Positions 16,394-24,510 of a DNA stretch of 64,000 bases are shown piece by piece. Each line of letters begins with the position of its first letter. Within the stretch, counting starts at the first letter, position 1. The position numbers and the translations under genes are program-made. The stretch comes from Thermoplasmata archaeon (lineage in GTDB: Archaea > Thermoplasmatota > Thermoplasmata > Lutacidiplasmatales > UBA184), in contig JAKAAX010000001.1 of NCBI GenBank assembly GCA_021802125.1, positions 186,001 through 250,000 on the forward strand, read 5' to 3'. The notes beneath the pieces are model-generated. The model worked only from the letters and a program-made list of their open reading frames with translations. It was not told the DNA's origin and made no database searches.

Positions 16394-17120
16394 TCCGGTC
16401 CCGACCCCCGCCCGCCCCGTGCCGTCTCCCGGGGGGCTCCGGTCGTCGCACTACCCTGGGCGCCTGATCGTCTTCGAAGGGCTGGACGGCAGCGGCAAGT
16501 CGACGCAGGCCCACCTGCTCCTCAAGTGGCTGTCCTCCCGCGGGTACCGCGCGTTCTTCACGGAGTGGAACTCCTCGGACCTGGTCTCCTCCATCATCCG
16601 GCGGGGCAAGAAGAAGAACCTCCTGACTCCCACGACCTTCTCGCTCCTCCACGCGACGGACTTCGCGGACCGGTTCGAGCGTCACATCCTCCCTCCCCTC
16701 CGGGCGGGGTACGTCGTCATCTGCGACCGCTACGTCTACACCGCCTACGCGCGGGACGCCGCGCGCGGATGCGACCCGGACTGGGTCCGGAACCTCTACG
16801 CCTTCGCCGTCCCCCCGGACAAGACCTTCTACTTCCGGGTCCCGGTGGAGACCGCCCACAAGAGGAAGGAGGCCTCCCGCCTGAGGATCAAGTACTACGA
16901 GGCGGGCATGGACATGAACCTCTCCCACGATCTGACGGAGAGCTACCTCCGCTTCCAGGGACTGCTGAAGCGCCAGTACGACGTCCTCGCCAGGACCGAG
17001 GGGTTCCAGATCATCGAGGCCGAGCAGGACATCGAGGCCCTGCAGCGCGAGGTCCGCAGCGCGGTCCGCCCGCTGCTCGGAGGATTCCCGAAGGAGGAGG
17101 TGCTGGTCCATGGCACCTAG
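16377..17120 (+). CDS. Thymidylate-kinase-like P-loop kinase, copy 1
   Basis: 247 residues from a GTG inside the end of ppx. The Walker A motif is canonical (FEGLDGSGKST, about 33-43). The DRY motif of the dTMP kinase family is present (VVICDRYVYTAYARDAARG), as is a C-terminal lid/core region (RLRIKYYEAGMDMNLSHDL). The family phosphorylates dTMP or, in relatives, other small phosphate acceptors. The canonical SxxAYQ residues after DRY are replaced by TAYARD, so the substrate may not be dTMP. It overlaps a second copy by 11 bases. Context with Ppx and CHAD proteins suggests a nucleotide/polyphosphate role. Confidence 0.82.
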   Translation: MPAPRDPVPTPARPVPSPGGLRSSHYPGRLIVFEGLDGSGKSTQAHLLLKWLSSRGYRAFFTEWNSSDLVSSIIRRGKKKNLLTPTTFSLLHATDFADRFERHILPPLRAGYVVICDRYVYTAYARDAARGCDPDWVRNLYAFAVPPDKTFYFRVPVETAHKRKEASRLRIKYYEAGMDMNLSHDLTESYLRFQGLLKRQYDVLARTEGFQIIEAEQDIEALQREVRSAVRPLLGGFPKEEVLVHGT

Positions 17121-17916
17121 GAAGGAGGAGACCCCCTCCGGGGCGAAGAAGCGCGACGGACGCCTGTTCGCCTGGCACCGGCGCGAGTCGCGGAACAAGG
17201 TGGAGAAGCTGGGGTTCAACAACTACGGGACCCGCCTCCCGGGGATCGCACCGGAGTCGCTCCGTGGGCACCTCATCGTCATCGAAGGGGCGGACGGCTC
17301 GGGGCGCACGACGGAGTGCGCGATGCTCAAGGAATACCTCGAGGTGCAGGGGCACGCGGTCCTGGAGACCGGACTGCGCCGGTCGAACCTGGTGAGCGAG
17401 CAGATCGACCAGGCGAAGCAGGGGCACGTGCTGGGAGCGACCACGATGGCGCTCTTCTACGCGGTGGACTTCGCCGACCAGCTCGAGAACAAGATCGTGC
17501 CCGCGCTCGCGGCGGGCAGCATCGTGCTCTCCGACCGGTACATCTTCACCCTCATGGCGCGGGCCGTGGTCCGAGGAGCGTCGCGGCAGTGGGCCCAGCA
17601 CCTCTACGGGTTCGCCATCCGCCCCGACATGACGATCCTCCTCGAGACCCGCCCCGAGATCCTGCTCCACCGGGCCTTCGGCAGGTACGGGTCGCTCGAC
17701 TACTGGGAGTCCGGGATGGACCTGGGGATCTCGCGGGACCGCTTCGAGAGCTTCTTCCGGTACCAGTCGCTGCTGAAGACGGAGTTCGACTGGATGACGA
17801 AGACCTACGGGTTCGTGAAGGTGAACGCGAACCGTACCCCGATGGAGGTCCACCGCGACGTCCGCTCCTCGGTCCAGCGGCTGCTCGAAGGGGCACGGCT
17901 GGAGACCTTCCGCTGA
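17110..17916 (+). CDS. Thymidylate-kinase-like protein, copy 2, with Arg in place of the Walker A Lys
   Basis: 268 residues, clearly paralogous to copy 1: both share the SNLVS/SDLVS segment, the ATDFAD/AVDFAD helix, the (C/S)DRY motif, YYEAGMDMNLSHD/YWESGMDLGISRD and the QSLLK/QGLLK helix. An extra 50-residue N-terminal region (KLGFNNYGTRLPGI) precedes the P-loop. The P-loop reads EGADGSGRTT, with Arg where the phosphate-binding Lys should be, so catalysis may be lost or altered. The pair may form a heterodimer with one regulatory half. The CHAD gene starts 14 bases after its stop. Confidence 0.82.
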   Translation: MAPRKEETPSGAKKRDGRLFAWHRRESRNKVEKLGFNNYGTRLPGIAPESLRGHLIVIEGADGSGRTTECAMLKEYLEVQGHAVLETGLRRSNLVSEQIDQAKQGHVLGATTMALFYAVDFADQLENKIVPALAAGSIVLSDRYIFTLMARAVVRGASRQWAQHLYGFAIRPDMTILLETRPEILLHRAFGRYGSLDYWESGMDLGISRDRFESFFRYQSLLKTEFDWMTKTYGFVKVNANRTPMEVHRDVRSSVQRLLEGARLETFR

Positions 17917-17930
17917 GCGGGGATCGAGGC

Positions 17931-18860
17931 ATGGCCCACGCGGCGAGGAGGGCCGCTCTCGAGGTGAGGAGGCGGAAGGCGGGTCGTAGCGCGACCATCT
18001 CCCTCCGGGGCTTCCTTCGCCGGGCCCAGGTCCGGTCGCTCCATCTTCGCCGCTTGCTGACCCTCGTGGCGGGGGCCACGCGACCACCCCCCGGGGTGGT
18101 CCACGAGCTGCATCGCGAGCTGCGCCGGGCGCGCATCGATGTCCGGGTCCTCCGGCGGAGCCTGCCGAAAGGGGAGCGGGCCCGGCTCCGCAGCCTGGAG
18201 GAAGGCCTGGACCGGCTCTCGGAGCTCGCCGGGGAGGCCCGGGACTCGGACGTCCTGCTGGCCTCGCTGGCCCGCCTGACGAAGGGCGCGCCCCCCGAGG
18301 TCCGGCGCGAAGCCCGCTCGCTCGGGCTCCGGCTCTCCCGGGAAGCCACGGTCCGACACCGGGACCTGCGGGCGGAGGCGCGCAAGAGTCTCCGCCGGGC
18401 CTCCGAGCGGCTCCCTCCCCTGGAGCGTCGCAGGGCTACGGGCGTTCAGGCGGCGCACCGCTTCCAGCGCGTGGTGACGGAGGAGCTCGGAAGGGCCCAT
18501 GAGGACCTGGTCCGCTCGAGACGGCGGGCGGCAAGGCGGCCCTCGGTCCGACGGCTCCACCGTCTTCGGATCTCCCTGCGCCGTCTCCGCCACCTTCGCA
18601 CGTCCATCGCTCAGGTGCCCGAGCGGGCCGACCTCGACACCGGATGGCAGCGTCTCCAGAGAGACCTGGGGGTTCACCACGACCTGGCGGTCCTGGAGGA
18701 GCTCCTCCGTTCCTCCCCCCGCTCCTCCGGTCGAACGCGGCTCCGCAAGCTCCTACGCGAGCAGATGGACGAGCGCGTGGCCAGGGCCCGGCACCATCTG
18801 GAGCAACAGGAGGTCCCCAGTCCCGCCGCGACCGGACGGCGGCCTTCCCGGGCGCTCTAG
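17931..18860 (+). CDS. CHAD domain protein
   Basis: 309 residues from the ATG at 17931. It is a very Arg-rich helical protein with repeated basic faces: VHELHRELRRARIDVRVLRR, ARDSDVLLASLARL, SVRRLHRLRISLRRLRHLR and HHDLAVLEELL. This is the CHAD pattern, helical bundles with conserved His/Arg/Lys that bind polyphosphate granules. CHAD genes are often beside ppx, ppk, sixA or CYTH genes. Here it closes the ppx operon, and a sixA-like gene lies 2 kb away on the other strand. Its TAG stop shares the palindrome CTAG (18857-18860) with the stop of the convergent VOC gene. Confidence 0.85.
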   Translation: MAHAARRAALEVRRRKAGRSATISLRGFLRRAQVRSLHLRRLLTLVAGATRPPPGVVHELHRELRRARIDVRVLRRSLPKGERARLRSLEEGLDRLSELAGEARDSDVLLASLARLTKGAPPEVRREARSLGLRLSREATVRHRDLRAEARKSLRRASERLPPLERRRATGVQAAHRFQRVVTEELGRAHEDLVRSRRRAARRPSVRRLHRLRISLRRLRHLRTSIAQVPERADLDTGWQRLQRDLGVHHDLAVLEELLRSSPRSSGRTRLRKLLREQMDERVARARHHLEQQEVPSPAATGRRPSRAL

Positions 18861-19294
18861 CGCCGACGACGAGCGCCGCCGGTGCCCCGGTGGCTCCGCG
18901 GCTCTTCCCCGGGCGGACGGTCGTCGAGACCGATCGCGTTGCCCGACGGGTCCCAGACGGTCCCGCCATGCTCGTCTTCCCGCGTGACTCGCACGCCCTG
19001 GAGCTCCAGGAAGCTCGCCGCCTTCGCGAAGTCCTGGACGCGCAGGCGGAGCGGGGTCTCCAGGCCCTGGGGGCCGAGACCCAGGGGCGTGAAGTCCTCC
19101 TGCTCGAAGAGCACGATCTCCCCCCCACCCGTGGAGATCTTCACCCGCTGGCAGCACTCCGCGTGAGAGTCGTCAGAGACACGGAACCCCAACAGGTCGC
19201 GGTAGAAGGTCAGGGCCTGGCCCAGGTCGCGGACGCGCAGGACGATTTGGCCCATGTCCAGGACCAGAGGCTCGCTCGACTCCCGCGTTTGCAT
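18857..19294 (-). CDS. Glyoxalase/VOC-superfamily protein
   Basis: 145 residues from the ATG at 19294 (MQTRESSEPLVLDMGQIVL). The open frame extends upstream into the surface-protein gene but is not coding there. It has the VOC beta-alpha-beta-beta-beta repeats: VLRVRDLGQALTFYRDLLGFRV, GGEIVLFEQED, then LRVQDFAKAASFLELQGVRV and GGTVWDPSGNAIGLDD. Possible metal ligands are sparse (E in IVLFEQ, and D/N in the last strand). The family covers glyoxalases, dioxygenases and resistance proteins, so the substrate cannot be told. A TATA-like box lies over the stop codon of the upstream gene. Confidence 0.82.
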   Translation of the reverse strand: MQTRESSEPLVLDMGQIVLRVRDLGQALTFYRDLLGFRVSDDSHAECCQRVKISTGGGEIVLFEQEDFTPLGLGPQGLETPLRLRVQDFAKAASFLELQGVRVTREDEHGGTVWDPSGNAIGLDDRPPGEEPRSHRGTGGARRRR

Positions 19295-19313
19295 GTGCGT
19301 GCCCGTAGGACCC

Positions 19314-19325
19314 TCCCTATTCTTG
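19314..19325 (-). promoter_or_regulatory. Candidate TATA box of the VOC gene over an upstream stop codon
   Basis: The minus strand reads TCAAGAATAGGG, about 20-31 bases before the VOC ATG. The TAG inside it is the stop codon of the surface-protein gene. The promoter and the upstream gene's end therefore share bases. Confidence 0.4.
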
Positions 19326-20969
19326 ACCCCTGCGGCCCGGAGCGCGCGCTCCGAACCATCCCCGGTCGACAGGAGCGTCGAGCTCCTCCTCGCCGTCCGC
19401 GGCGCGGGAAGCGTCGGGATGCGAGCGCCGATCTCGGCTACCCGACCGACCCGGCTCCCGAGGTTCCTTGCCCCCGAGAACCCTCCCACCCCGGTTGCGG
19501 GATCGGCGTGACCAGAGATAGGCCACCACGAGGGCTGCAAGGACTACGCCAAGCCCCAAGTCGACCAGGAGCGCCGTCGAGAGCCCGTGCGAAGGGGGGG
19601 AAGTGGGCCCTTTCGTCGCGTTTGTTCCGGTCGTCGTGTTCCCCCCAGGGGGGTTCCCTCCACCGACCGGAGGCGGGGGCGGGGACCGTACCTCGAGAGG
19701 GACGGTCGCGAAGGTCGCGGCGCCGCGACCGTCGGTGATCTGGGCCGCGACCGTGAAGTTCCCCACGACCGCGGGGACGCAGGTGAGCGAGGTCACGTTC
19801 GCTGGAGCGCATCCACCGGGGAGCCCGGAGTAGAGGACCGTGAGGCCCCCCGCGCCTCCCGTCGCCACGAGAGAGAAGAGGACCGCGTTCCCCTGGGTGA
19901 CAGGGGAGGGGCTCACGGAGAAGGCGAGTATCCTGGGGAGCGGCTCCACCGCGAGAAGGGCGGTCGCGCTCACGTTGGCTCCGGCCTGGTCCTGCAGGTA
20001 CACGGTCACCGTGTAGTTCCCGGAGGCGTTCGGGTCGCAGACGAGGGGGGAACCGGTACCCTGCCCGCAGCCGGGAGGGAGGCCGGAGAACCACTGATGG
20101 AAGGGGGGACTCCCGCCCGAGACCGAGGCGTTGAGCGTCGTGTTCTCTCCGAGGTCGATCACCGAGGGGCGGATCGTCAGCGTGGGGAGCGTAGGGGGGC
20201 CCAACACCGTCAGCACCTCCGTGTGGAGCACGGACGCTCCCACGGCGTCCGTCGCGTTCAGGCTGACGTAGTACGTCCCGACCGTTGTGTACGTGTGCAG
20301 CGCGGAGATCCCGGTGGCGTTGGTCCCATCGCCGAGGGCCCAACGGAAGGTGTAGGGCGGGGTCCCCTCGTAGGGGACGGCGGTCGCCAGCTCCGGGATC
20401 CCCGCGTCGGTCGGGTCGGAGCGGAAGAACAGCCCGGCGGTGAAGGGAAGGTTCACCAGGACCTTGTAGGAAGCGTTCACCGAGGCGGCGGCGCTGTCGT
20501 TCGCCCACACGGTGACGGTCCCGTTCCCCGCGCTGGGGAAGGACCAGTTGACCCAGGGACCAAAGGAGGCCCCGCTGCCCTGGTCGGAGCGCCACGAGAG
20601 GTTGTAGGGAGCCACGCCTCCCAGGACGACCGCGTGGAAGGTGACCTCGCGCGCCTCGTCCGTGACGTTGGTCGACGCAGAGATCGAGACGGAGAGCGTG
20701 GACCGCACATTCTCCGTACCGGGCTTCCTCGCCGTGTCGGCGGGGGGGAGGTGGGTGAGGGACGACGGGGGAAGGGCTTCGTGAGGTGGGGAGGACGCCT
20801 GTCCCTGGTAGAGAGGTCCTCCGACCGGAAGGAGAGGTCCAGCAAGGACCGGCAGCACGGGGAGGGCGAGCAGGAGAAGCGAGACGAGAAGCGCGAGCGG
20901 GCCGTTGTGGCGGAGTTGGGACCTGCTCCGCGATGCGGGGGGAGAGGCGGCCCTCGCGCCGTCGCTCAC
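19317..20969 (-). CDS. Cell-surface protein with PKD/Ig-like domains and C-terminal membrane anchor
   Basis: 550 residues. An Arg-rich N-terminus is followed by a hydrophobic segment (LALLVSLLLLALPVLPVLAG, about 25-44), a signal peptide or anchor. Then come 3-4 Ig/PKD-like modules (GGVAPYNLSWRSDQG, YTFRWALGDGT with a PKD-style YTTVGTYYVSLNATD, and two modules with a GLPxGC...C pair), many N-x-S/T sites, a Pro/Gly/Thr stalk, and a C-terminal TM segment (LLVDLGLGVVLAALVVAYLW, about 470-490) with a basic cytoplasmic tail. It faces the outside of the cell and its function is unknown. It lies 12 bases after the sixA-like gene and may share its transcript. Confidence 0.82.
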   Translation of the reverse strand: MSDGARAASPPASRSRSQLRHNGPLALLVSLLLLALPVLPVLAGPLLPVGGPLYQGQASSPPHEALPPSSLTHLPPADTARKPGTENVRSTLSVSISASTNVTDEAREVTFHAVVLGGVAPYNLSWRSDQGSGASFGPWVNWSFPSAGNGTVTVWANDSAAASVNASYKVLVNLPFTAGLFFRSDPTDAGIPELATAVPYEGTPPYTFRWALGDGTNATGISALHTYTTVGTYYVSLNATDAVGASVLHTEVLTVLGPPTLPTLTIRPSVIDLGENTTLNASVSGGSPPFHQWFSGLPPGCGQGTGSPLVCDPNASGNYTVTVYLQDQAGANVSATALLAVEPLPRILAFSVSPSPVTQGNAVLFSLVATGGAGGLTVLYSGLPGGCAPANVTSLTCVPAVVGNFTVAAQITDGRGAATFATVPLEVRSPPPPPVGGGNPPGGNTTTGTNATKGPTSPPSHGLSTALLVDLGLGVVLAALVVAYLWSRRSRNRGGRVLGGKEPREPGRSGSRDRRSHPDASRAADGEEELDAPVDRGWFGARAPGRRGQE

Positions 20970-20981
20970 AGCCCGCCTCGC

Positions 20982-21578
20982 CTACCGGTGGGAGACTCGG
21001 GCGCCCTTCCCCCTTCCGGTAGGACGGCGCCTCGCCTTGCGAGGTTTCGGTGCGCGAAGGGGGCGTTTTCCTCGGACACGCCGAAGTTGCCCACGGGTGA
21101 GCGCCCAAAGAAGCCTGCCTCCCCCCGGACGGAGGGGCCCGGGGAAGTCCAGGGCCACCGCGCCCCCCTTCGAGAACTTCAGCACCGAGAGCCCTTCGCC
21201 CGACAGGCAGTACCCCACGAACCGAGAGAGGAGGGGCTCGTGCCCGACGAGGACCAGGTCGCCCCGGCCCTTCGCCGTGCGCGCGCGAAGGAACAGGGCC
21301 TCCAGGGAGGCGTCCGGTTCGAGCTCGGCCCAGCCCACTGCCCTGTCCGCCGGGGTCCAGACGCTGCCCAGGATCGAGGCCGTCTCCCGTGCGCGCGCGA
21401 GCGGGCTCGTCGCGCAGGACCCCTGCCGCTCCAGGAGCTCGGCGAGGCCCCGCGCCGCGTCGACGAACTCCTTGCGGCCGTTCGTCTTCAGCGGGCGCTC
21501 CCGGTCGTCGGGCCAGCTGGCGAAGTCACGGGACCGCGCGGGCGCGTGGCGGAGGAGCACCCAGCGCCGGCCGACCAT
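20982..21578 (-). CDS. sixA: SixA-type histidine phosphatase
   Basis: 198 residues. The catalytic RHA motif is at the N-terminus (WVLLRHAPARSRDF), followed by RPLKTNGRKEF, SPLARARETASIL and the second His in LVLVGHEPLLSRFVGY. This is the short SixA branch of the histidine phosphatase superfamily, which removes phosphate from phosphohistidine. The C-terminal 50 residues are strongly basic (RGKRPLRAPKPRKARRRPTGRGKG), longer than in bacterial SixA, and could bind polyphosphate or nucleic acid. SixA genes often accompany CHAD, ppk and ppx genes, and the CHAD gene is nearby here. Confidence 0.88.
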   Translation of the reverse strand: MVGRRWVLLRHAPARSRDFASWPDDRERPLKTNGRKEFVDAARGLAELLERQGSCATSPLARARETASILGSVWTPADRAVGWAELEPDASLEALFLRARTAKGRGDLVLVGHEPLLSRFVGYCLSGEGLSVLKFSKGGAVALDFPGPLRPGGGRLLWALTRGQLRRVRGKRPLRAPKPRKARRRPTGRGKGARVSHR

Positions 21579-21623
21579 CCGTTCCCCTGGGCGAGCGGAC
21601 CGGCTTCTCGCGACCTCAGCCGC

Positions 21624-22169
21624 TCAGCTGTCGTCCTCTCGCAGGACGCGGGTGAGGATGTCCCGCGCCTTCGACTGGAGGTCGGAGAGCGGGCCCTCGT
21701 TCACGATCATGTAGTCCGCCAGCGCGAGCGCGTTCCCGATGCCCCACTTGAGCTCGCGGCGGTCGCGTTCGTAGAACGCCTCCATCGAGAGGCTGTCGTC
21801 ACCGCGGCCGCGGTGGGTGAGCCGCTCGAAGCGGGTGTCGGGGGAGGCGTAGACCCCGAGGACGGTGAGGTCGCCGAAGTTGTGGCGGAAGACCGTGACC
21901 TCGGCGTCGGAACGGCAACCGTCGATGAGCGTCTTGGTCTCGGTGATCTTCGGGACGATCTTCTTCGCCCAAACCGAGGGGCCCTGCCGGTCCCGTTCCT
22001 CGTTCGCGACGCGCGCGTTGTTCTTGTCGTTGATGGGGAGGTTCCGCCGCCGGACCTCGTCGCGGACCAGGTCCCCCATCTTCATGACGTGGAACCCCAG
22101 CATCTTCGCGACGCCGACGATCTCGTCCTTCCCGGATCCCGGGAGACCCACCGTCACCACGAGCTTCAT
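21624..22169 (-). CDS. UPF0200-type P-loop nucleotide kinase-like protein
   Basis: 181 residues. It has an N-terminal P-loop VTVGLPGSGKDEI (Walker A GxxxxGK followed by Asp), then FHVMKMGDLVRDEVRRRNL, TLIDGCRSDAEVTVFR and the base-binding-like segment SPDTRFERLTHRGRGDD. It ends with LADYMIVNEGPLSDL, a pattern shared with dephospho-CoA kinase and adenylate kinases. It matches archaeal UPF0200 proteins, predicted small-molecule kinases of unknown substrate. It sits 15 bases after the coiled-coil protein gene and 45 before sixA, probably in one transcript. Confidence 0.85.
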   Translation of the reverse strand: MKLVVTVGLPGSGKDEIVGVAKMLGFHVMKMGDLVRDEVRRRNLPINDKNNARVANEERDRQGPSVWAKKIVPKITETKTLIDGCRSDAEVTVFRHNFGDLTVLGVYASPDTRFERLTHRGRGDDSLSMEAFYERDRRELKWGIGNALALADYMIVNEGPLSDLQSKARDILTRVLREDDS

Positions 22170-22184
22170 GCGCGGACGGTTTCC

Positions 22185-22850
22185 CTAGTGCCCGAGCCCC
22201 GGGGCCAGTGTCTCGGGCTCCGTGGCTTTCTGCATCCGGTCGGCCATGAGGGTAAAGGCCCGGGACTCGGCCTCCCACTGCTTCGCCTTCTCGATGTGCA
22301 TGTCGGAGAGGACCTTCTTCTGAGAGGCGATCTGCAAGTGGTGGGCCGCGGCGTGCTCGAGCGACTTGGCCTTGCGTTGGAGCCCGGCCATCTTCTGCTG
22401 GATCTTTCGGATGCGGACATGGATCCTCGATTGGTCATGGGGCGCGACGGCGCCGGAGGCGGTGCCGCTGGCTCCCATCTGCAGGAGCTTCTGCTGCTCC
22501 TTCTGGTCGGACTCCAGGTCGGGGAGCTTCCCGAGGGTCGCCTGTTCCTTCTCACGAAGCACCGTCGCCCGGTGGCGGTGCTTCTCCATCACGGTGGTGA
22601 GGCGGGAGGCGCGGTGACGCTCCTTGAAGGCCATCCGCTCGTACTTCGCCGCCTCCTCCCGGAGCTTGGCGATGGAGGCGTACCCCATGCTCATGAACCG
22701 GGCGCTGCGGTCGACGTCCAACGTCGAACCGCTGGGGGGAAGGGACGTCGTGCTCGAGGAGACACCCGCCCCTGTAGAGGAGGTACCCCCGGCGGCCTGC
22801 GAGCCCGACGCGGGGAGGGGTGGGGAGGGAGGTTCCTGTTGACCAGGCAT
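22185..22850 (-). CDS. Coiled-coil protein of unknown function
   Basis: 221 residues. A Ser/Pro/Gly-rich first 45 residues is followed by about 160 residues of predicted continuous helix rich in Lys/Glu/Arg/Gln (AKLREEAAKYERMAFKERHR, LREKEQATLGKLPDLESDQK, IRKIQQKMAGLQRKAKSLEH, ASQKKVLSDMHIEKAKQW). There is no catalytic motif, membrane segment or cysteine. A TATA-like box (22879-22887) precedes it, so it may head the transcript with the UPF0200 and sixA-like genes. Codon usage matches its neighbours, which supports it as a real gene. Confidence 0.75.
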   Translation of the reverse strand: MPGQQEPPSPPLPASGSQAAGGTSSTGAGVSSSTTSLPPSGSTLDVDRSARFMSMGYASIAKLREEAAKYERMAFKERHRASRLTTVMEKHRHRATVLREKEQATLGKLPDLESDQKEQQKLLQMGASGTASGAVAPHDQSRIHVRIRKIQQKMAGLQRKAKSLEHAAAHHLQIASQKKVLSDMHIEKAKQWEAESRAFTLMADRMQKATEPETLAPGLGH

Positions 22851-22878
22851 GAAGGCCCGAGAAGGGGTATCGACCCGC

Positions 22879-22887
22879 CTTATTTCA
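22879..22887 (-). promoter_or_regulatory. Candidate TATA box for the coiled-coil gene
   Basis: The minus strand reads ACTGAAATAAGGCG. The A/T-rich core lies about 29-37 bases before the ATG at 22850, in the short gap after the glycyl-tRNA synthetase stop. Confidence 0.5.
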
Positions 22888-22910
22888 GTTCTTGTCCGGT
22901 GGAGGACCGC

Positions 22911-24479
22911 TCAGGGGGTCGCGGCCGCCTGCGGCACCGCGGGCCGGGGGGGTCGCGGCGGGACCAGCTGGCGCCTCACCTGGGACGCGATCTCGGCGGC
23001 GGGAAGTCGGCTCTGGGCACGGGAATCGCGCTCCCGTAGGGTCACGGTGCCGTCCTGAAGGGTCTGGGCGTCGACGGTGACCGCGAACGGGGTCCCCACC
23101 TCATCCTCCCGGGCGTAGCGCTTGCCCACCGAAGCGGTGAGCGGCACGGCAACCGCGATCCCCTGCTCCCGGAGGGTCTCGGCGATCTCCTCCGCCTTCT
23201 CGCTGTGCATCTTGCGGATGAGCGGGAGCACGGCCACCTGGGTGGGGGCGAGGTAGGCGGGGAGCGCCCAGAGCGTGCGGGGGCCCTTCTCCTCCTCGGC
23301 CTCCGCGCCCGCCCCGGTGGTCGACGAGGGGGTCTCGGTCTTGAGGTGGAGGTCGGCCAGGCCCCAGACGTTCCGGTCGACCCCGAAGGTGAGCTCGAGC
23401 ACGTGGGGCAGGAACTTCTTCTTCCCTGAAGGGTTCACGGAGAGGTCGGTCCCGGAGCCTTCGCCGTGGCGCGAGAGGTCGTAGTCCCCGCGGTAGTGGA
23501 CCGCGCCCAGTTCCTTGTACCCCCCTAGGGAATCGAGCTTGACCTCGATGTCGAAGTGGATGCGGTTGTAGAAGGCGCGCTCCTTCTCGTTCTTCTCGAG
23601 GAGCCGGATCCGGTCGGCGGGGTAGCCCAGCACGTCGCGGAAGAACCGCAGGGAGTGCGCCAGGTGGTAGGCGTAGAAGGGCGGGATGTCGCCCTTCTGG
23701 ATGAGCTCGCTCGCGGTCACCACCCGGGGCTCGACCGCCCCGGCCGCCCGGTCCGCTGCGCGCAGGCACGGGAGCTTCTCGTCCGCCACGCGGTCGAACG
23801 GGGGCGTGAAGTCCTCCGGGTCGAAGAAGATCTGGAGCTCGGCCTGGGTGAAGGCGCGCATCCGGAAGAGGACGTTGCGCGGGGCGATCTCGTTCCGATA
23901 GGCCTTGCCGATGATGGCGATGCCGAGCGGGAGCTGCTTCCTCCCGACGTCCCACATGCGGGCGAAGGAGAGGTAGGCCCCCTGGGCGGTCTCGGGCCGA
24001 AGGTAGGCCTTCTCCTTCCCCGCGGCGCCGAAGTCGAGGGCGAACATCAGGTTGAACGGTCGGGGCACGGAGAGCGCCCGCTCCCCGCAACGGGGGCAGG
24101 GGAGGTTCTTCTCCTGGAGGAGGCGGCCCAGGGCTTCCGGAGAGAGGCCCTCCACGTCCGTGACCCCCTTCTCCTCGAGCAGCGTGTCCGCCCGGGCGTG
24201 GTGGCCACACTTGGCGCAGGCGACGTCGGCGTCGGCGAAGTGCTCCAGATGGCCCGAGGACCGGACCACCGCCTCGGGGACGATATCGGCGGGCTCGATC
24301 AGGTAGTAGTTGGGGGAGAGCCCGACGAACCAGGAGGCCCAGGCCTCCTCGAGCCGGTGCTTCACCCCGAGGCCCACGGGACCGTAGTCGTAGAGCCCTG
24401 CCGCCCCGCCGTAGATCTCGGCGCTCGGCCAGACGACGCCACGACGCTTGAACAGCGAGAGCAGCTCCTCGGTCTGCAT
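22911..24479 (-). CDS. glyS: Glycyl-tRNA synthetase (alpha2 type)
   Basis: 522 residues from the ATG at 24479 (MQTEELLSLFKRRGVVWPS). The extra upstream open frame is in the intergenic gap and lacks homology. It has the class II motif 1 region (SAEIYGGAAGLYDYGPVGLG) and a zinc-finger insert (CAKCGHHARADTLL ... CPRCGERAL). Motif 2 reads RNEIAPRNVLFRMRAFTQAE, then FFDPEDF, with GGYKELGAVHYRGDYDL and a C-terminal anticodon-binding domain (LPAYLAPTQVAVLPLIRK, LREQGIAVAVPLTAS). It charges tRNA-Gly. This is the homodimeric archaeal/eukaryotic form. Confidence 0.96.
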   Translation of the reverse strand: MQTEELLSLFKRRGVVWPSAEIYGGAAGLYDYGPVGLGVKHRLEEAWASWFVGLSPNYYLIEPADIVPEAVVRSSGHLEHFADADVACAKCGHHARADTLLEEKGVTDVEGLSPEALGRLLQEKNLPCPRCGERALSVPRPFNLMFALDFGAAGKEKAYLRPETAQGAYLSFARMWDVGRKQLPLGIAIIGKAYRNEIAPRNVLFRMRAFTQAELQIFFDPEDFTPPFDRVADEKLPCLRAADRAAGAVEPRVVTASELIQKGDIPPFYAYHLAHSLRFFRDVLGYPADRIRLLEKNEKERAFYNRIHFDIEVKLDSLGGYKELGAVHYRGDYDLSRHGEGSGTDLSVNPSGKKKFLPHVLELTFGVDRNVWGLADLHLKTETPSSTTGAGAEAEEEKGPRTLWALPAYLAPTQVAVLPLIRKMHSEKAEEIAETLREQGIAVAVPLTASVGKRYAREDEVGTPFAVTVDAQTLQDGTVTLRERDSRAQSRLPAAEIASQVRRQLVPPRPPRPAVPQAAATP

Positions 24480-24510
24480 CCTTCCACCCTGAACGCTCCG
24501 GCCGGGGCGG

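Noticed and set aside
19587..23039. 1150-codon plus-strand frame
   Set aside because: Antisense to five supported minus-strand genes. Arg/Gly/Val-rich composition reflects high GC, not coding.
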